Source: Variovorax sp. Sphag1AA
GTDB taxonomy: Bacteria; Pseudomonadota; Gammaproteobacteria; Burkholderiales; Burkholderiaceae_C
DNA length: 64,000 nucleotides
Direction of reading: 5' to 3'
Assembly (NCBI RefSeq): GCF_014192575.1
Contig: NZ_JACHYC010000005.1
Span: 62,001 to 126,000 of the forward strand
Below are positions 63,669 through 64,000 of this stretch, piece after piece. A program made the translations under genes and the position numbers. Every line of letters starts with the position of its first letter. Positions within the stretch are counted from its first letter, which is position 1. The notes below the pieces were generated by a model. The model did not search any database and had not been told where the DNA came from. It saw only the letters and a list, made by a program, of their open reading frames with translations.

Positions 63669-64000
63669 ATGCCTCACATCGTCATTCATCTGTCAGGCAA
63701 CCCAGACGCCGCACTCACGCGCGGCGTGGTCGACAAGGTCGCTCATCTCACCCAGACCGTGCTCGACAAGAAGCTGCCGGTGATCGCCATCACGGTGCAG
63801 TACATCGCAGCCGATGCCTGGTTCATCGGCGGGCAATCGCTCGCGGAATTGGGAAAGTCGGCTTTCCATCTCGACATCAGCATCACGGACGAAACCAACA
63901 CCAAGGCGGAGAAGGCGCGCTACCTGCGGGAGGTGTACGAAGCCATGGCCGCGTTGAGAAGCAACCTGCACGAAGTTTCGTACGTGCACCTGATCGATGC
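63669..64000 (+). CDS. Tautomerase-like protein (runs off the window)
   Basis: About 110 residues are visible. The protein starts MPHIVIHLSG, so removal of Met would leave Pro as the N-terminal residue, the catalytic base of 4-oxalocrotonate tautomerase superfamily enzymes. The visible part is longer than a single 60-residue 4-OT unit and could be a fused or 5-carboxymethyl-2-hydroxymuconate isomerase-like form. An AAAGGA site precedes the ATG. The gene is divergent from the LysR regulator. The 3' end is outside the window. Confidence 0.65.
   Translation, partial: MPHIVIHLSGNPDAALTRGVVDKVAHLTQTVLDKKLPVIAITVQYIAADAWFIGGQSLAELGKSAFHLDISITDETNTKAEKARYLREVYEAMAALRSNLHEVSYVHLID

Overview
The window is GC-rich, densely coded bacterial chromosome. 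Gene content and order (lolB-ispE-tRNA-Gln-prs-rplY-pth, hrcA/nadK-recN-rapZ, yicC-gmk-rpoZ-spoT, rph-rdgB-hemW, a urease cluster with an inserted ureJ/hupE) point to a betaproteobacterium of the Burkholderiales, most likely Comamonadaceae close to Variovorax. That assignment is inferred from gene content and protein style, not from a search. I saw no prophage, insertion sequence, CRISPR array or rRNA.

Layout. 0-4.2 kb: an aspartate/alanine antiporter, an aspartate 4-decarboxylase and a short-chain dehydrogenase. 4.2-9 kb: LolD/LolC lipoprotein export, an RpfE-type phosphomutase-like protein and RecJ. 9-15.1 kb (minus strand): a signalling block with a very large NCS1 permease-histidine kinase-receiver fusion, its LuxR-type response regulator, an exported barrel-like protein and small unknowns. 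15.1-20.8 kb: the urease operon ureA-ureJ-ureB-ureC-(doc/abrB toxin-antitoxin on the opposite strand)-ureE-ureF-ureG. The kinase and ureA are divergent, and a perfect 30-bp palindrome overlaps the candidate ureA promoter. 20.9-25.2 kb: a DUF1488-like protein, a Zn/Cd/Pb P-type ATPase, an HU protein with a basic tail and three small exported proteins. 25.4-29.2 kb: a putative lipoprotein hydrolase and a PucR/CdaR-type regulator.

29.3-34.7 kb (minus strand): a compact run Ser/Thr kinase-PP2C phosphatase-rph-rdgB-hemW-tetR, followed by tRNA-Ser. 34.8-38.9 kb: yicC-gmk-rpoZ-spoT. 38.9-40.8 kb: greB, a gene-poor stretch with a stray terminator, a 55-residue membrane protein, tRNA-Arg and tRNA-Ile2. 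40.8-49.2 kb: hrcA, nadK-recN-rapZ, then mutY, a dynamin-like GTPase and mutM. 49.3-55.6 kb: TPR protein-lolB-ispE-tRNA-Gln-prs-rplY-pth and a small exported protein. 55.6-62.7 kb: a ferredoxin and a peptide-type ABC importer operon ending in an amidase. 62.7-64 kb: a LysR regulator divergent from a tautomerase-like gene that runs off the end.

How the parts work together. The most distinctive system is the divergent pair of a nucleobase-permease-like sensor kinase/response regulator and the urease operon. It suggests that sensing of a purine, pyrimidine, hydantoin or allantoin type compound could be tied to urea breakdown. The shared promoter region and the palindrome are seen directly; the regulatory link is inference. 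The remaining blocks are mostly housekeeping (RNA processing, nucleotide sanitation, DNA repair, stringent response, lipoprotein sorting) with accessory uptake and regulation genes between them.
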